A DNA stretch of 64,000 nucleotides from JBAZYV01 sp041658345 (lineage in GTDB: Bacteria > Patescibacteriota > Gracilibacteria > UBA1369 > 2-02-FULL-48-14), in the NCBI GenBank assembly GCA_041658345.1, contig JBBAAK010000001.1:219269-283268 (forward strand), written 5' to 3'. Of this stretch, positions 52,229 to 61,145 are shown one piece after another. The translations under genes were made by a program, and so were the position numbers. The stretch's first letter is position 1, and each line of letters opens with the position of its first letter. The notes below the pieces were generated by a model that was given only the letters and a program-made list of their open reading frames with translations, was not told the DNA's origin and did not search any database.

Positions 52229-54016
52229 ATGGACCAAAAAGCTAACGACCCACTTTACGCAATGAGGCACTCGGTTTCACACGTGCTTGCGCAAGCTGTA
52301 CTTGAGATGTTCCCGGATGCACAACTTGGAATTGGGCCTGTTATAGACAATGGATTTTATTACGATTTTATGTTGCCAAGAACCTTGGTGCCGGAAGATC
52401 TTCCAATCTTGGAAGAAAAAATGAAAAAAATAAGGCAAGAAGGCCAAACTTTTGAGCGCCATGAAGAAACTCCAGACCATGTACTTGAATTCTTAAAAGA
52501 GGCAAATCAACCTTTTAAAGTAGAGCTTTGCAAAGAGTTTGCAGATAGGGGCGATACAATTTCGTTTTATAAAAATGTAGCTAAAGACGGGACCGTTAAG
52601 TTTGTGGATCTTTGCGAAGGCGGACATCTTAATAGCACAAAAGAAATCGGTGCATTTAAGTTGCATAAAATCGCTGCCGCTTATTGGCGTGGGGATGAAA
52701 AAAGACCTCAAATGCAACGTATTTACGGGCTTTGTTTTGCCACAAAAGATGAATTAAATGCTCATTTGCTAATGCTCGCCGAGGCAGAAAAACGCGACCA
52801 CAGAAAGCTTGGCAAAGAGCTTGAAATTTTTATGCTTTCCGATGAAGTTGGGGCCGGTTTGCCACTTTGGTTGCCTAACGGCGCAATCTTGGTGGAAGAA
52901 ATCGAAAAGCTCGCGAAACAGGTTGAATTTGATGATGGATATATGCGTGTTAGAACTCCGCACATAACAAAGGGTGCTCTTTATCATAAGTCCGGGCATT
53001 TGCCATATTATGCAGAAACCATGTTTCCTCCGATGAAACTCGACAATGAAGAATATTATTTAAAGCCGATGAATTGTCCACATCATCATTTGATTTACGC
53101 GAACAAAACAAGATCTTATCGTGATTTGCCAATCCGTCTTGCGGAGTATGGACACTGCTACCGTTTTGAAGATAGCGGTGCACTTTTTGGACTGATGCGT
53201 GTTAGGTCAATGTGTATGAATGATGCGCATATTTACTGCACAACCGAGCAATTTGAAAGTGAGTTTTTGAAGGTGATAGATATTTACAAAAAATACTTTG
53301 AGATTTTTGGAATAGAAAAATACACCATGCGTCTTTCACTCCATGATAAAGAAGGTCTTGGTAAAAAATATGTGAACGAACCTGAACTTTGGCTGGAAAT
53401 GGAGGAAAAAGTTAGAAAAGTGATGATAAAATCTAAAGTGAATTTTGTGGAAGTCGCAGGCGAGGCTGCATTTTACGGACCAAAGATTGATGTGGAAATT
53501 TATTCCGCAATTGGGCGTGAGTTCACTTTGGCAACAAATCAACTCGATTTTGCAGTGCCAAAACGCTTTAACTTAACTTATGTAGACAGTGATGGAAAAG
53601 AAAAAACTCCGCTTTGCATACACAGAGCTCCGCTCTCCACGCACGAAAGATTGATTGGATTTTTGCTTGAACATTTTGCAGGCGCTTTCCCAACTTGGCT
53701 AGCTCCGGTGCAAGTTACCGTGCTCCCGGTTTCCGATAAATTTAATGATTATGCAAATGAAGTTTTGTCTACTTTAAAGGGTGCAAATGTGCGTGCAACA
53801 ATTGACATGGACGAACTGAGTTTGGGCAAAAAAATCCGCAATGCGGAGATGAAAAAAATTCCTTGGATTTTAGTGATTGGAGAAAAAGAAGTTGAATCAA
53901 AATCCGTTGCAGCGCGCAATTATCACACAAAGAAACAAGACACCGTTTTGCTTGGCGACTTTGTTTGCGCCGTTACCGCAGAAATTTTGGAACGAAGATT
54001 GCCGGAGAAGGCTTAG
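52229..54016 (+). CDS. thrS: Threonyl-tRNA synthetase lacking the N-terminal TGS domain
   Basis: 595 residues against ~640 in E. coli; it begins at the editing domain. HSVSHVLAQAV (HxxxH) and CEGGHL (CxxxH) are the editing-site motifs. The catalytic core has motif 1 around NGAILVEEIEKLAKQ, MNCPHHH with the zinc-ligand Cys, motif 2 GLMRVRSMCMNDAHIYC, a zinc His in CIHRAPLS, and DVEIYSAIGREFTLATNQLDF. The C-terminal anticodon-binding domain starts near TWLAPVQVTVLPVS. It charges tRNA-Thr and removes misacylated serine. The motif 2 text is somewhat diverged from the common RGFTQDDAHIF form. Confidence 0.96.
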   Translation: MDQKANDPLYAMRHSVSHVLAQAVLEMFPDAQLGIGPVIDNGFYYDFMLPRTLVPEDLPILEEKMKKIRQEGQTFERHEETPDHVLEFLKEANQPFKVELCKEFADRGDTISFYKNVAKDGTVKFVDLCEGGHLNSTKEIGAFKLHKIAAAYWRGDEKRPQMQRIYGLCFATKDELNAHLLMLAEAEKRDHRKLGKELEIFMLSDEVGAGLPLWLPNGAILVEEIEKLAKQVEFDDGYMRVRTPHITKGALYHKSGHLPYYAETMFPPMKLDNEEYYLKPMNCPHHHLIYANKTRSYRDLPIRLAEYGHCYRFEDSGALFGLMRVRSMCMNDAHIYCTTEQFESEFLKVIDIYKKYFEIFGIEKYTMRLSLHDKEGLGKKYVNEPELWLEMEEKVRKVMIKSKVNFVEVAGEAAFYGPKIDVEIYSAIGREFTLATNQLDFAVPKRFNLTYVDSDGKEKTPLCIHRAPLSTHERLIGFLLEHFAGAFPTWLAPVQVTVLPVSDKFNDYANEVLSTLKGANVRATIDMDELSLGKKIRNAEMKKIPWILVIGEKEVESKSVAARNYHTKKQDTVLLGDFVCAVTAEILERRLPEKA

Positions 54017-54026
54017 GATGTGAATA

Positions 54027-57000
54027 CTAGGTTTTTGTTTTCCCATCTGAGCCTGTGACTTCGTTCACCTGAGCGTTTACTCCTGAAAGTACGTCCGCTA
54101 CCGGGTCTGTACTGCGAGCTTCGCCACGAGATCCCCCTTCTTGATTTTGGCCTTCAGTTTTTGCATGGGGATTTTGTGACTCCACTGATTGTTTTCTTTT
54201 TCCACCATGCCTTTTGCGATTATGTTTATTCGGATCATATTCATCAGTTTGATGAGCGCGAGCCTCACGTCCTTGATTTGCAATAATATCCTCACGTTTT
54301 TGCCTTGCTGTTTCACGTTTTTGTCTAAATGATTCGCCACCTCTTGCCTCAGTCTCAAGCCAAACTTTTTCGTGGTCGGCTCTTATGCGGGCAAACATTG
54401 CTGCTATTCTTGTATTTTTTGTCTTAAGAATGGATTTAATAACGGCACCTGTAGCGCGATAAATATCGTCTAAAGAGTCTAATTTTGCAGTTTGCAAATA
54501 TTCGGTCATTTCGTCCGGATACTCCGTCTTTAAATAAGTCGCCCATTTGCGTTCATCCCCTTTAATCTTGCCCCCGAAAATAGCTCCAAAGAATTCAGGG
54601 TCTAGCATCTTTATATATTCTTGTACTTGATTCATGTTTTTACGACATGTCATTTCTTTACCCCTTCCATACATGCCTGCAAGATCTCCCGCTGCACGCG
54701 GGCTGGCATCGAGTGACGTTGAATCCCATCTAAATATGTCTTTGTCACCTTCATACATTCTATTACCCAATATACTGTCAAAACGTACAAATGAATCCAC
54801 AAAACGTTGCAATTGTTCCGCTGAACGGTCCGTACCTTCCGGATCAAGATTGCCAAAATTTTCCGCGATATTATCCATAAAGAATAACATTGCTGTGGTT
54901 GCATTTTGTATACCGGTAAGTGGCAGGCGATATCCATCTCCGTACTTTTTAAGCATAGCTTCCGTTGTTCCTCCACTCATGTAGCCAAGGAAGGCTCTAA
55001 GATCATCGTGATCCAGTTTGTTACCTTGCGTGAGTGTTTTATCCACACGTTGAGTAACTTTGGCATACAACATCCCCTTTGTATGGAACCATTCATTAAA
55101 TGTGTCTTTGTCGTATGATGCTATAACTTCCAAATCATCCAAAGTCGGCCTGGCCGCACGTGAAGTCGCTGAACCAAAATAATCAAGGATAGGATAGGAA
55201 TTTATTCTCTGGGAACAAAGTACGGAACCTCTGTCTGGCGCTAAGAGTCCAGAGGCAATACCTTGTATCAGGTAGTACATTTTTTCCTCCGCCCCTATCT
55301 TTCCCTGTTGAATACAATAATCAATTATTCCTTCGTAAAAAATTGGGTCCACCTTTGCCCCGTCTTCGCTATCTTTACCTGCCTTAAATTCCGAAAGCAT
55401 TTTGTCCAAGTGGGATTGCAATCCGCCTTCCGCCTCAACTAACTCATCACATTGCTTGCTAAAGCCACCCCTTTTACTTTCGTAACTTGAACTGTTGGTG
55501 TTTTTTAGCGTGTTAAAGAGATCCATGTCATCCCAAATCGCCTCAATGGATCTCCTCAGTTGGCTGTTAAACGTCCCAGCATTTTGCATGTTGTACTTCT
55601 TACTGAGAGGTATCTTTATAATCTTTTGGAATTTATTGAATTGTGCCCAAAGTTTTGGGTTATCCCAACGAAGGCGTCCATCATCGGCAAGTAGATTCAA
55701 ACAGGCCCTTAATTCATCCGGGTTGCTGGTGTGGTATGCAATATGTTCCACGTGCCATATTTCAAAAGCCCCATACATCTCCTTAAAGTGTGAAACTTCA
55801 CTTGCTTCCGCTTGTTCTACCTGTTTATCAAATTCGGCCGGTATTTGTCTTAAGGAACTGAGTGGCCCCAACTTTCCAATAAAATCATTGTCCAAGAAAG
55901 ACATTGCCGATTCACCGAACTCGTTTATGCGACCTTTTTGAACACGTTCATAACGGCGCGTTGCCCATTCGGAGATTGTGGCCCCAAATTGTTTAAAATC
56001 CGCAACTGCCAAAACGCTATATTTCCAACTTTTCCCTTCTGCTTGTTCCGGGCTTAAGCCCCTGCTTTGCATGTTAAGTTTTTCCCTTACAACCACTAAT
56101 TTTTCTTGCAAGAAATTTTCCGTCCCATTTATTTCTTCACAAGCTTTATCTAAAGCCTGCTCTATACCAAGTGCCATTCGCTTCCTTTCTTCCGCATTAA
56201 AAGGAAGTTGATTTAATAATGCTATTTGGGCTTTTAGACCTTTTTTTAAAGGAATTTTAGGGCCTTCTCCCCCAAGTTGGATCTCATATGGTACTTTTCT
56301 GCCGGTTTTCCTCTTAATTTTTTTGCCCGGATTATTTGGATCGTCAACTTCCTCCTCTTCATCAACCATCTGAGGCTCTTCACTGTACAAAATGTCATTA
56401 AATACTTTCGAAATGTCCTTACTATCATTAAGAGATTTTTGTGCCTTTTTAAGGCTCTCAATCTCTCCGTCTATCTTCCTGAGTTCTCTCTCCTTTTCTT
56501 CGTCCGGCATGTTTTTGTCGGCCCTTATGGTTACCCTGCATGCTTCCAGCTTTGTTATATTTTTGCCTATTTCACCTATTATTGATTCCGATTCCTTCCT
56601 GTATGCTTCCGCTATTGGATCGATTTTTTCTTTTTTCGCTCGATCAAGTTCCTCGAGTTTTTGAGTCAATCTTTCCTCATTGTATTGGTAATTGGACCCC
56701 TCTTTTGCAACCTTGAATGAGTCCTCAAGCCTATCCATGTCATCCCAAGTCTGCCTGTAATAGGCAAGGCGTTTGGCTGGATCGGTCATGTCTGCCAATC
56801 TGTTTTTGTCCGTACTTGCAGGGTCCATAAGCTCTGGAATTTTGCCTATGCGCTCTTTTATGTATTTTAAAAGTTTCAACCAATTGTCTTTTACGCTTTC
56901 GTAATCTTTTGGCGTGTGTTTCTTCCATTGATCTTCCAAGTATTCAATCCTTGCTTCAAAGTCGAGACGCATCTGTTTTTCAATCAAAAGCAATGCTTCC

Positions 57001-57656
57001 GCACGAGCCTGAATGAGCGCGGATTCTATATCTTTTATATATTCAATAACTTTAGTTTTAGATTCGTTTTCTGCACCTTGTGTGATTGCTTTTTTTGTTT
57101 CAGCAGATATATTTTCCCAAATCGGGGTGATTTCTTGTAGATTCGAAAAAGTTTTAAATGTATCTCTAAACTTCCCTTGCCATCTTGGATTTTCCGGGTC
57201 AAAACTTGGATCCTCAATGGCTCTTTGTAAGCCCAAAAAGTGATCTAAAAGATTTTGGCTAACGTTCAACTCCCCGACTGCATTTTCCCATTCCATTTGC
57301 CACTCAGCTTTCATTTTTCCTTGCTTCGGTTTGTATTTTGTCTTTTTACCAGGCACATACATGCGCACTTCTTCAATTATGTCTGAGTAACTACCTTCAC
57401 CATCTTTCCCATATGGAGCATAAGGTGCTCCCGGTGCATTTTTGCCACGTTTATCCGGAGAATTATAAAATGCGTCTGCTATGTGTGGCGGTAAGGCAAA
57501 ACTTTCCATTGTCACGGAATTGTGATTCTCAGGTTTTGCCTCTGGACCTTCCGCTTTTTTAGCTCCTTCCGGCTGATTCGCAAAAAGCATCATTCCCTCA
57601 CCTATGAAGAGATTTTTTTGCGTTTCCCGGAAATGGTCATTGTAGCTGTGGATCAT
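54027..57656 (-). CDS. Large helical cytosolic protein of unknown function in the VirB6-like cluster
   Basis: 1209 residues from 57656. A second ATG pair (residues 22-23, 57593) is preceded by GGTGAGGGA at a fitting distance and may be the true start. No signal peptide or transmembrane segment. The N-terminus is Pro/Gly/Lys-rich; ~190-440 is strongly charged with Glu/Lys/Arg heptads (coiled coil); ~640-1090 is globular-helical with aromatic and cysteine residues; the last ~110 residues are Gln/Arg/Gly-rich and likely disordered. No family recognised. It is the last gene of the leftward cluster and converges on thrS. It could be a cytoplasmic partner or effector of the membrane complex, by position only. 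Confidence 0.75.
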   Translation of the reverse strand: MIHSYNDHFRETQKNLFIGEGMMLFANQPEGAKKAEGPEAKPENHNSVTMESFALPPHIADAFYNSPDKRGKNAPGAPYAPYGKDGEGSYSDIIEEVRMYVPGKKTKYKPKQGKMKAEWQMEWENAVGELNVSQNLLDHFLGLQRAIEDPSFDPENPRWQGKFRDTFKTFSNLQEITPIWENISAETKKAITQGAENESKTKVIEYIKDIESALIQARAEALLLIEKQMRLDFEARIEYLEDQWKKHTPKDYESVKDNWLKLLKYIKERIGKIPELMDPASTDKNRLADMTDPAKRLAYYRQTWDDMDRLEDSFKVAKEGSNYQYNEERLTQKLEELDRAKKEKIDPIAEAYRKESESIIGEIGKNITKLEACRVTIRADKNMPDEEKERELRKIDGEIESLKKAQKSLNDSKDISKVFNDILYSEEPQMVDEEEEVDDPNNPGKKIKRKTGRKVPYEIQLGGEGPKIPLKKGLKAQIALLNQLPFNAEERKRMALGIEQALDKACEEINGTENFLQEKLVVVREKLNMQSRGLSPEQAEGKSWKYSVLAVADFKQFGATISEWATRRYERVQKGRINEFGESAMSFLDNDFIGKLGPLSSLRQIPAEFDKQVEQAEASEVSHFKEMYGAFEIWHVEHIAYHTSNPDELRACLNLLADDGRLRWDNPKLWAQFNKFQKIIKIPLSKKYNMQNAGTFNSQLRRSIEAIWDDMDLFNTLKNTNSSSYESKRGGFSKQCDELVEAEGGLQSHLDKMLSEFKAGKDSEDGAKVDPIFYEGIIDYCIQQGKIGAEEKMYYLIQGIASGLLAPDRGSVLCSQRINSYPILDYFGSATSRAARPTLDDLEVIASYDKDTFNEWFHTKGMLYAKVTQRVDKTLTQGNKLDHDDLRAFLGYMSGGTTEAMLKKYGDGYRLPLTGIQNATTAMLFFMDNIAENFGNLDPEGTDRSAEQLQRFVDSFVRFDSILGNRMYEGDKDIFRWDSTSLDASPRAAGDLAGMYGRGKEMTCRKNMNQVQEYIKMLDPEFFGAIFGGKIKGDERKWATYLKTEYPDEMTEYLQTAKLDSLDDIYRATGAVIKSILKTKNTRIAAMFARIRADHEKVWLETEARGGESFRQKRETARQKREDIIANQGREARAHQTDEYDPNKHNRKRHGGKRKQSVESQNPHAKTEGQNQEGGSRGEARSTDPVADVLSGVNAQVNEVTGSDGKTKT

Positions 57657-57662
57657 GGGCAG

Positions 57663-57777
57663 AGTGATGTTGCTCTTTGGAGCGAGAGAAGGGAGTAGCT
57701 TAGGTGCCCTTTTGGGTCTAAGCGGACTCTCCTCTCACAATCACTGTCCATGTGTCCAATTTGGGACGCAGGAGAGT
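57663..57777 (-). other. Structured leader with competing hairpins upstream of the 1209-residue gene
   Basis: In the leftward transcript, ACTCTCCT (57777-57770) can pair perfectly with AGGAGAGT (57733-57726). The same AGGAGAGT can instead pair with ACTCCCTTCTCTC (57696-57684) in a longer stem that also holds GCTTAG/CTAAGC (57723-57718 with 57703-57698) and outer arms AGTGATTG/CAACATCACT (to 57663). The two folds exclude each other. No T-run follows, so control of translation or RNA processing is more likely than termination. Confidence 0.5.
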
Positions 57778-57820
57778 GAATGTAACATCTATTTTTATTT
57801 TTGTAAAGTTTTGGTTTTAA

Positions 57821-59914
57821 TTAAGGTGTTCCTACTGGAGGTGTTGCTACTGCTGGCGTTGCTACTGGAGGTGCTCCTGCTGGTGGTGCTCCTGCTGGTG
57901 GTGCTCCTGCTGGAGGTGCTCCTGCTGGTGGTGCTACTGCTGGCGTTGCTACTGGAGGTGCTCCTGCTGGAGGTGCTCCTGCTGGTGGTGCTACTGCTCC
58001 TCCTGCCGGTGGTGGTGCTCCTGTTGCTGGTGCTGGCGTTGGTGCTGGCGTAGGTGGCTTTGGTACTTCAACTATAATTGTTGCCACGTCTACTTTTCGA
58101 AGTGCTTTATATTGATTATTTTTAAGTCCCCATCCGTCCGCACCTTCACCTTCGTATTTATTAACTAAAGCCTGCAATGCCTTCATGTCGTGTTTATCAC
58201 CACTGGCGTAGATTTTTCTAACCCTTTCGATTTCTTTTATACGAGTTTCTTGGTCTGCCTTAGAAAGCTCAGAAGCCCCAACAGTCACCTTTAAACGCTC
58301 TAGCAATGTTTCTGCCTGTTTTGCGGTCAGCTGCGGAAGATCTGCACTAAACATGGAAGCTATCTCAGCCGCATTTGTTTCTGCAGATTGGCGTGATGGA
58401 TGTGGTTCTCCAGCACCTCCGAACAACTTAAATATTGGATCGTTTGTCCCAAGATGCTCTCCCATTTCTCTTAGTTCTTCCACTGTTTTTTGTCCGCTTT
58501 CAAGGGATCTTAGCCCGGTGTCAGCCGCGTTAAGTGCCAACATCATAGATGCTTTTACAGGTTCGCCTCCACGAGATCCAACCGTGAGTGTTGGCAAATA
58601 CAAAGGTGCCTTTAGGGCTGCTTCTCCTATTCTTTCACCAAAGCCTTTTATGCTATTTGTGATTCCGCCGGCGTAGGTGTCGCTTGCAGCGGCAAAAATG
58701 CCGAGCCAAATTATTACAACTGTGGCCATTGCGATTATTAATTGAGGTAAATCGTCTATGCCGGATACTAAGAAGTTAGCACCCATAATTTCACTGATTT
58801 TTGTGTTGTTTATGCTCAAGCTTGCAACTGTTCCCCAAGCCGAAGTCATTATGAATCCCATGCTCATCACAAGCCCTATTATCATTGGCGAAATCAAGTG
58901 TTTTACCACTTTTTTGGTGATATCTCCCCCGCCACCACCCAGCCATTCTTTTGCTTGTGGCACTACATAAAGGAAGACCGCAAGTGGTGAAAGAGCCAAA
59001 GCGAGCCAAATAACCATAATACGTGTGATCAAAACTATTCCGAGTACAAGAAAAGAGATTGCATAGACAAGATGCAAAACCAGGGAAAATATGAAACTTA
59101 CCGTCATGGTTGTCCAAGAGTTTATTGCGTCGGTTTTGAGTATACCGAGGCTGGAAAGTCCTCCCATATTTACGGCCATAACCAATCCTATATTGTTTTT
59201 GTTTAAGCTTTGGAAGTAGCGCATTTCTATGGTTGGGTCCAATTCATCGTACGCACCTGTGGTTGAATTTCTTTGGCAGAACATTCTTGTAGACATTGGA
59301 ATCGCATCTTTTTGTGCGGCTGTGGCTGCGGTAGTTTCCGTGTAAGGGGTTTTGCCATCCGATTTTAAACAAACTTTTGTAAAAAATGCTTCTCTTGTTT
59401 CTGCGAAACTGTATCCTTCCGTATATTCCGGCAATGAGAATGCTATTGTGGTACCAAGGTTAACTCCATCGAGCGCAAGCTTTCCAATTACCAAAGTAAA
59501 GTTAACGAGCACAAGCCCGATTATTATTCTTGGAAGTATTGTTTTGATTGCGAGTTCACCTTCGCCACCGAGCCCAATCACATTATAAAGTGCTACAAAA
59601 AGTAGAACTAGAACAAAGGCGATATTCACAAGATTGCGCATTTGTATCCAAATTGTCATCAGTTTTTCTTCCATGCCCGGCCCCAAAATAAGTTGCGTGT
59701 CCATTAGATCGCCCAACATAAGAAGGACAGGCCAAAGCAACATGTCTAAAACTTGGATAACAAGACTTACAACTCCCAAGACCGTTTTTTCCACACTATC
59801 ATCTGCCGCATGGGTCATGCATGGCATGAACAACACGTAAACAAAAATGAGTGGAAGCACCACCTTTTTGTGTTTTATGAGACCCGCGATTATTTTGTTA
59901 AGCATTTGTTTCAT
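57821..59914 (-). CDS. VirB6/TrbL-like polytopic membrane protein with a Pro/Ala-rich C-terminal tail
   Basis: 697 residues. An N-terminal signal-like helix (~18-36, ending THAAD) precedes helices near 48-70, 90-115 and 125-147, a soluble loop (~165-240) with two cysteines, then helices near 265-325, 340-362 and 395-420. This layout and the long central hydrophobic block resemble VirB6/TrbL, the inner-membrane channel component of type IV secretion. The C-terminal ~200 residues are cytoplasmic, ending in PAGAP/PPVAT repeats from ~residue 615. No VirB4, VirB11 or VirD4 ATPase is in the window. It overlaps the upstream gene by 4 bp. Confidence 0.75.
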   Translation of the reverse strand: MKQMLNKIIAGLIKHKKVVLPLIFVYVLFMPCMTHAADDSVEKTVLGVVSLVIQVLDMLLWPVLLMLGDLMDTQLILGPGMEEKLMTIWIQMRNLVNIAFVLVLLFVALYNVIGLGGEGELAIKTILPRIIIGLVLVNFTLVIGKLALDGVNLGTTIAFSLPEYTEGYSFAETREAFFTKVCLKSDGKTPYTETTAATAAQKDAIPMSTRMFCQRNSTTGAYDELDPTIEMRYFQSLNKNNIGLVMAVNMGGLSSLGILKTDAINSWTTMTVSFIFSLVLHLVYAISFLVLGIVLITRIMVIWLALALSPLAVFLYVVPQAKEWLGGGGGDITKKVVKHLISPMIIGLVMSMGFIMTSAWGTVASLSINNTKISEIMGANFLVSGIDDLPQLIIAMATVVIIWLGIFAAASDTYAGGITNSIKGFGERIGEAALKAPLYLPTLTVGSRGGEPVKASMMLALNAADTGLRSLESGQKTVEELREMGEHLGTNDPIFKLFGGAGEPHPSRQSAETNAAEIASMFSADLPQLTAKQAETLLERLKVTVGASELSKADQETRIKEIERVRKIYASGDKHDMKALQALVNKYEGEGADGWGLKNNQYKALRKVDVATIIVEVPKPPTPAPTPAPATGAPPPAGGAVAPPAGAPPAGAPPVATPAVAPPAGAPPAGAPPAGAPPAGAPPVATPAVATPPVGTP
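57831..58056 (-). repeat. Tandem 15-bp repeats encoding PAGAP/PPVAT units
   Basis: About 15 degenerate copies of a 15-bp unit (GGTGGTGCTCCTGCT on the + strand) in the 3' end of the VirB6-like gene. Two higher-order copies of a block encoding PPVATPAVA are present. All units are multiples of three, so copy-number change would alter tail length without breaking the frame. Confidence 0.8.
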
Positions 59915-61143
59915 GAAAGAATGTTGTTTTGAAGTACTGTAAAAAGTGTGAGTCCGGCTGTTCCGGCGAGTATTCCACCAGCCCCTGCCAAGGCTCCAAT
60001 CCCAATTTTTGGACCTGTAGCCATGCTGGAGTTTTGTTGTTTTGCCTGCGCTTCCTCTTCTTTTAGTGCTCGTTCTTTTTGCTGTTTGGCTAAGTCTTTT
60101 TGATATTGGTCCTGTAATTCTTGTTGGTGGGCTTCGTTTTCTTTGTCTTCTAGAGCCTTTCTTGCGAAATGAGCGCCGACTTCTGCTTTGGCAGCCTGTA
60201 CATTTCCACCAAACGATGGCTTTACGATAGGCTGTATTGGCAATTTGATTGATTGTTTTTGCTGTTTAACAGTTTTATTTCTGCCCATTGCATTCATCAC
60301 ACGTTTCAGATTTTGTATTTGGAGCGCTTCTTTGGACGCATTCATAATGGCTAGGCCACCTGCTATCCCCATCATTGCATAATTCATGGCGTTAGCTGTT
60401 TTTTTTGTGGCATCTCCGCCCTCTATGGTATGAACGGATTCCATCGTCTCTAGACCTGATTTCTCTTCCATTTCTTTTCTTGCTATTTGTCCATAGGCTC
60501 CTTGCAAAGCATTTTTTGTGATGTGTTGTTCGCCTTGAGTGTTGCTGATTATTGGCTCAAGTGTTGTCACGTTGAATACATGCAGTTCTGTTTCACCGGT
60601 TTTGGGCTCGGTTGTTTCTACTTCAACTTTCCCATCTTTTATTACGGCATTTTTAACCAGAAAGTTTTGCTCTTTAAGATTTTTTACAATATAAAGCTTG
60701 GTTTGTTCGTCCAAAACATCTTCCATTTTTAATGCTCCGCTTGTGAGTGTTGGGGAAAGAATCGTGTAGGCAATTGGATCGATTTTTTTATCTTCTAAAT
60801 CTTGCCTTGTGATGAGCGTGTCAAAAGTTTTTCCACCGTCGCGACTGGCCAAGATAAGCTGTCCACGTTGATTTAGATTTTTAAGTTCCTCTTTTGAAAG
60901 ATTCGTTTCTTTGAAATCTTTGGCCTCTAAAATTTCTTCAACTTTTCCTTTGCGTTGTTTTTCCACAAAATCGGAAAAAGCTTCTGTGCGCTCTTCCGCA
61001 GAAAGGCGGTACACAACTTCTTGATTCTGATTTTCCCATAACTCATAAAGTTCTTGGTATGGCGCGTCAAATACGGGTTTTTGCCCGTGGATTTTTTGCT
61101 CCATGAGCTTTGTGAAGTTGTTCTGTGAATCTAAAGGCATCAT
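59911..61143 (-). CDS. Membrane-associated protein of unknown function in the VirB6-like cluster
   Basis: 410 residues (M1 at 61143 or M2 at 61140). A soluble, charged N-terminal part (~1-250) includes ILASRDGGKTFDTLITRQDL. A weakly hydrophobic segment at ~255-275 (MNYAMMGIAGGLAIMNAS) is followed by a basic stretch and a Gln/Glu/Lys-rich coiled coil (~335-375). One glycine-rich transmembrane helix closes the protein (~380-405, GIGALAGAGGILAGTAGLTLF). No family recognised. It lies 2 bp after the 516-residue gene and overlaps the VirB6-like gene by 4 bp, so all are one transcript and probably one complex. Confidence 0.7.
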   Translation of the reverse strand: MMPLDSQNNFTKLMEQKIHGQKPVFDAPYQELYELWENQNQEVVYRLSAEERTEAFSDFVEKQRKGKVEEILEAKDFKETNLSKEELKNLNQRGQLILASRDGGKTFDTLITRQDLEDKKIDPIAYTILSPTLTSGALKMEDVLDEQTKLYIVKNLKEQNFLVKNAVIKDGKVEVETTEPKTGETELHVFNVTTLEPIISNTQGEQHITKNALQGAYGQIARKEMEEKSGLETMESVHTIEGGDATKKTANAMNYAMMGIAGGLAIMNASKEALQIQNLKRVMNAMGRNKTVKQQKQSIKLPIQPIVKPSFGGNVQAAKAEVGAHFARKALEDKENEAHQQELQDQYQKDLAKQQKERALKEEEAQAKQQNSSMATGPKIGIGALAGAGGILAGTAGLTLFTVLQNNILS

Positions 61144-61145
61144 TT

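Noticed and set aside
57655..58053. Rightward open frame rich in Leu and Val
   Set aside because: It is the antisense of the 15-bp Pro/Ala repeats of the VirB6-like gene; its composition comes only from the repeats.
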